NCBI GenBank assembly: GCA_902626645.1
Contig: CACOGC010000001.1
Coordinates: 51,001-115,000, forward strand
Direction: 5' to 3'
DNA: 64,000 nt
DNA from: an uncultured Pelagibacteraceae bacterium
GTDB lineage: Bacteria; Pseudomonadota; Alphaproteobacteria; Pelagibacterales; Pelagibacteraceae
Position numbers and translations under genes: made by a program. This document shows positions 62,617 through 64,000 of this stretch, piece by piece. The notes beneath the pieces are model-generated. The model worked only from the letters and a program-made list of their open reading frames with translations, did not search any database and was not told where the DNA came from. Position 1 is the stretch's first letter, and every line of letters begins with the position of its first letter.

Positions 62617-63336
62617 TTAAGCTAAATAACCACCGTCTAAAACCAGTTCACTGCCTGTTATCCATCTACTTTTTTTCGTGTCTAATAGAAAGTCCAAAGC
62701 GTAAAATAAATCCTCAACTTTACCAAACCCTAAAGGATGGCGATTTCTCAAACTTATTAATTGTTCTCTGGTTAAATAATTTTGCGTTTTTTTACCCATT
62801 CCTCTCTCAATATGACCTAAAATAATATTGTTTACTCTTATATTTTTTCCGGCAAGTTCTAGTGATGCAGATTTAACTAAGTTATTAAGTGCGGCTTTTG
62901 AAGATGAGTACAAAGAGATACCTTTATTTCCCATTTTTGAAGAAACAGATGAAATAGTTAAAATTGATTTAATTTTATTAAAAAAATATGAAAGTTTAAC
63001 AAGCTTGATAAATGTTAAGCAATTTATTTCAAATGTATTACTAAAATCCTCTTTATTAAAAGATTTTAGAGTTTTAAAGTTGTGTGTTCCGTTAAAGTGA
63101 ATTATTCCGTGAATGTTTTTAGTTTTTTTTTTAACTTTTTTATATAAATCCTCAACTTCGTCTTTAATAGAATGTTTAATCTTTGTAATATTTAAAGAAT
63201 TATGAAATTTGGGTTTTTTAGAATGATATATTAATACTATTTCATATTTCTTTAATAAATTATTTATAACACCAATTGCTAACTCAGAATTAGAACCAGA
63301 AATGATCAAAGTTTTTTTCATTTTTTTATTTAACAA
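62617..63336 (-). CDS. Short-chain dehydrogenase/reductase
   Basis: Classical SDR of 239 residues (or 234 from the ATG at 63321). The NAD(P) site is ISGSNSELAIGVINNLL (about 12-28), the Asn motif HFNGTHN (about 79-85), the catalytic set is SSVSSKMGNKGISLYSSSKA (Ser at about 131, YxxxK at about 145-149), and it ends ITGSELVLDGGYL. It resembles FabG and the PtmA-like SDRs of nonulosonate loci. It is next to a KAS III-like gene (40-nt spacer), so an acyl-chain or keto-sugar substrate is possible. Confidence 0.87.
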   Translation of the reverse strand: MLNKKMKKTLIISGSNSELAIGVINNLLKKYEIVLIYHSKKPKFHNSLNITKIKHSIKDEVEDLYKKVKKKTKNIHGIIHFNGTHNFKTLKSFNKEDFSNTFEINCLTFIKLVKLSYFFNKIKSILTISSVSSKMGNKGISLYSSSKAALNNLVKSASLELAGKNIRVNNIILGHIERGMGKKTQNYLTREQLISLRNRHPLGFGKVEDLFYALDFLLDTKKSRWITGSELVLDGGYLA

Positions 63337-63376
63337 ACTTTTTATCTATAATCATTTTATCAAAATATGTATATAT

Positions 63377-64000
63377 TTATAGCTTGAGTATATTTGTAAA
63401 TTTTACATCATGTAAATCCAATATACAATTACCCCAAGATAACCCAACTCCAAATCCAGATAAAAGTAATTTTGTGTTAATCACCTTTTTTTTTTCATTG
63501 AGCAATGTGATGGGTATCGAAGCTGAATTAGTATTTCCAAAATTTCTTAATGATAATAAAACTTTTTCATTTTTAATATTTAATTTTTTAGAAATTGTTT
63601 CAATTAAAAATTTGCTAGCTTGATGAGGAACAAAATAATTTATTTGATGCATTTCAACTTTACTTTTCTGCATAAGCTCTATAACCTCAAGTGGAATCTT
63701 CTTAGACATGTATTGGAATACATTACCACCTTTCATAATAAATTTTCCCTTTAATTTATTGTCAAATTGATTTGAGTCATATTTTATGTACTCACTACCA
63801 CTCCCATCAGTACCAAATGAAAAATAAGATTTAGTTTTAGATTTACTATAATCGACACCAACAGCAGCACCAGCATCACCGAAAAGAATTTGATTCTGTT
63901 TATCTTTAATATCAACAAATTTATTACTCATGTCACCCAGCAAAAGTAAACCCTTACCTTTAAATTTTTCTGAGAGCAAAAAGGAGTTTATTAATCCATA
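63377..64000 (-). CDS. 3-oxoacyl-ACP synthase III (FabH)-like, C-terminal part
   Basis: Partial: the frame is open to the window end, with the N-terminal third outside. About 207 residues are seen. They include LLLLGDMSNKF, ILFGDAGAAVGVDYS (about residues 37-51 of the visible part), the catalytic His in NYFVPHQASKF and the catalytic Asn in LRNFGNTNSASIPITL, and the final GFGVGLSWGNCILDL. These are features of KAS III; the Cys nucleophile would be upstream. FabH-like proteins in O-antigen loci are thought to supply acyl groups for sugar decoration. A TTG near 63979 is internal, not the start. Confidence 0.88.
   Translation of the reverse strand, partial: YGLINSFLLSEKFKGKGLLLLGDMSNKFVDIKDKQNQILFGDAGAAVGVDYSKSKTKSYFSFGTDGSGSEYIKYDSNQFDNKLKGKFIMKGGNVFQYMSKKIPLEVIELMQKSKVEMHQINYFVPHQASKFLIETISKKLNIKNEKVLLSLRNFGNTNSASIPITLLNEKKKVINTKLLLSGFGVGLSWGNCILDLHDVKFTNILKL

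Larger units (their letters stand above)
21781..64000. other. Surface-polysaccharide hypervariable island (HVR2-like)
   Basis: Everything from just outside 5S to the window end is glycan-related: nucleotide-sugar synthesis, glycosyltransferases, polymerase, ABC flippase, methyltransferases, oxygenases and acyltransferases. It lies between 5S and, by inference, a 23S gene beyond the window in minus orientation, which is the place of HVR2 in Ca. Pelagibacter ubique. No integrase, transposase, phage or plasmid gene is seen. Confidence 0.85.

Noticed and set aside
63377..63979. A complete 200-residue KAS III-like gene starting at TTG 63979
   Set aside because: The frame stays open to the window edge with YGLINSF before it, which is typical internal FabH sequence, and the catalytic Cys region is missing. 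It is a truncated view, not a short gene.
21830..64000. CRISPR arrays, IS elements, integrases or prophage genes
   Set aside because: I looked for them. Repeats are only low-complexity A/T runs, and no protein with transposase, Cas or integrase motifs is present.

Overview
The window looks like a chromosomal segment of a SAR11 bacterium (Pelagibacterales, Candidatus Pelagibacter-like). The signs are very low GC, almost no spacer DNA, alphaproteobacterial gene order (tol-pal, zapA, tkt-gap-pgk-fba, DUF1013, pntAA-AB-B), and a 5S rRNA gene cut off from 23S by a large surface-polysaccharide region. In Ca. Pelagibacter ubique the hypervariable region HVR2 sits between 23S and 5S, and the layout here matches. 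Genus and strain are inferred, not shown.

Region 1 (1-21.5 kb) is conserved core. On the minus strand, from 8.36 kb down, lie a coiled-coil protein, zapA, 5-formyl-THF cyclo-ligase, a YmdB-type phosphoesterase, YebC, a RuvC-like nuclease, tolQ-tolR-tolA-tolB-pal, a terminator, cpoB, and the first codons of a probable tilS. Divergently, on the plus strand, lie tkt-gap-pgk-fba-thiE-efp-suhB-rpmE-DUF1013-rpsU, initiator tRNA-Met and an O-antigen ligase-like membrane protein. A minus-strand group follows: rpmJ, a 36-residue cytochrome oxidase subunit IV-like protein, pntAA, pntAB, pntB and a transaldolase.

Region 2 (21.66-21.81 kb) is the junction. 5S rRNA (minus) carries its own near-consensus sigma70 promoter, whose predicted +1 falls on the mature 5S 5' end. 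rpmJ begins 16 nt after 5S.

Region 3 (21.83-64.0 kb, running off the window) is a 42-kb polysaccharide island of about 41 genes, with no transposase, integrase or phage gene. It is built in blocks. (A) 21.8-34.8 kb, minus: a GDP-mannose hub (Gmd, Fcl, a plant-like GDP-mannose 3,5-epimerase), a WecA-like initiating transferase, a polymerase/ligase, glycosyltransferases and methyltransferases. (B) 34.9-36.7 kb, plus: a short GDPD-like protein and a HAD-nucleotidyltransferase fusion. (C) 36.7-52.75 kb, minus: a CDP-glucose branch (RfbF, RfbG, reductase), a KdsB-like enzyme next to a DRE-TIM aldolase fusion, an ABC flippase, a first NeuB/cytidylyltransferase pair, a radical SAM/SPASM protein, and at the head a MarR-type EPS regulator with a palindromic operator built into its promoter. 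A separate epimerase gene follows at 53.0-54.0 kb. (D-G) 54-64 kb, alternating strands: a second NeuB with a second SpsF-like cytidylyltransferase, a DUF4910 protein, a DegT aminotransferase, a PhyH-like dioxygenase, an LIC12162-type transferase, an AAC(3)-like acyltransferase, an SDR and a truncated FabH-like synthase.

Taken together, the island probably makes a variable, acidic, heavily decorated surface glycan: nucleotide-sugar synthesis, lipid-linked assembly, flipping, polymerisation, then methyl, hydroxyl and acyl decoration. The strongest points for follow-up are the self-standing 5S promoter, the MarR operator/promoter, the tRNA wedged between two coding genes, the probable AUU start of rpsU, and the aldolase-cytidylyltransferase pair that could define an unrecognised ulosonate pathway. 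No gap longer than 300 bases lacks a gene; the longest is 254 bases (52754-53007).
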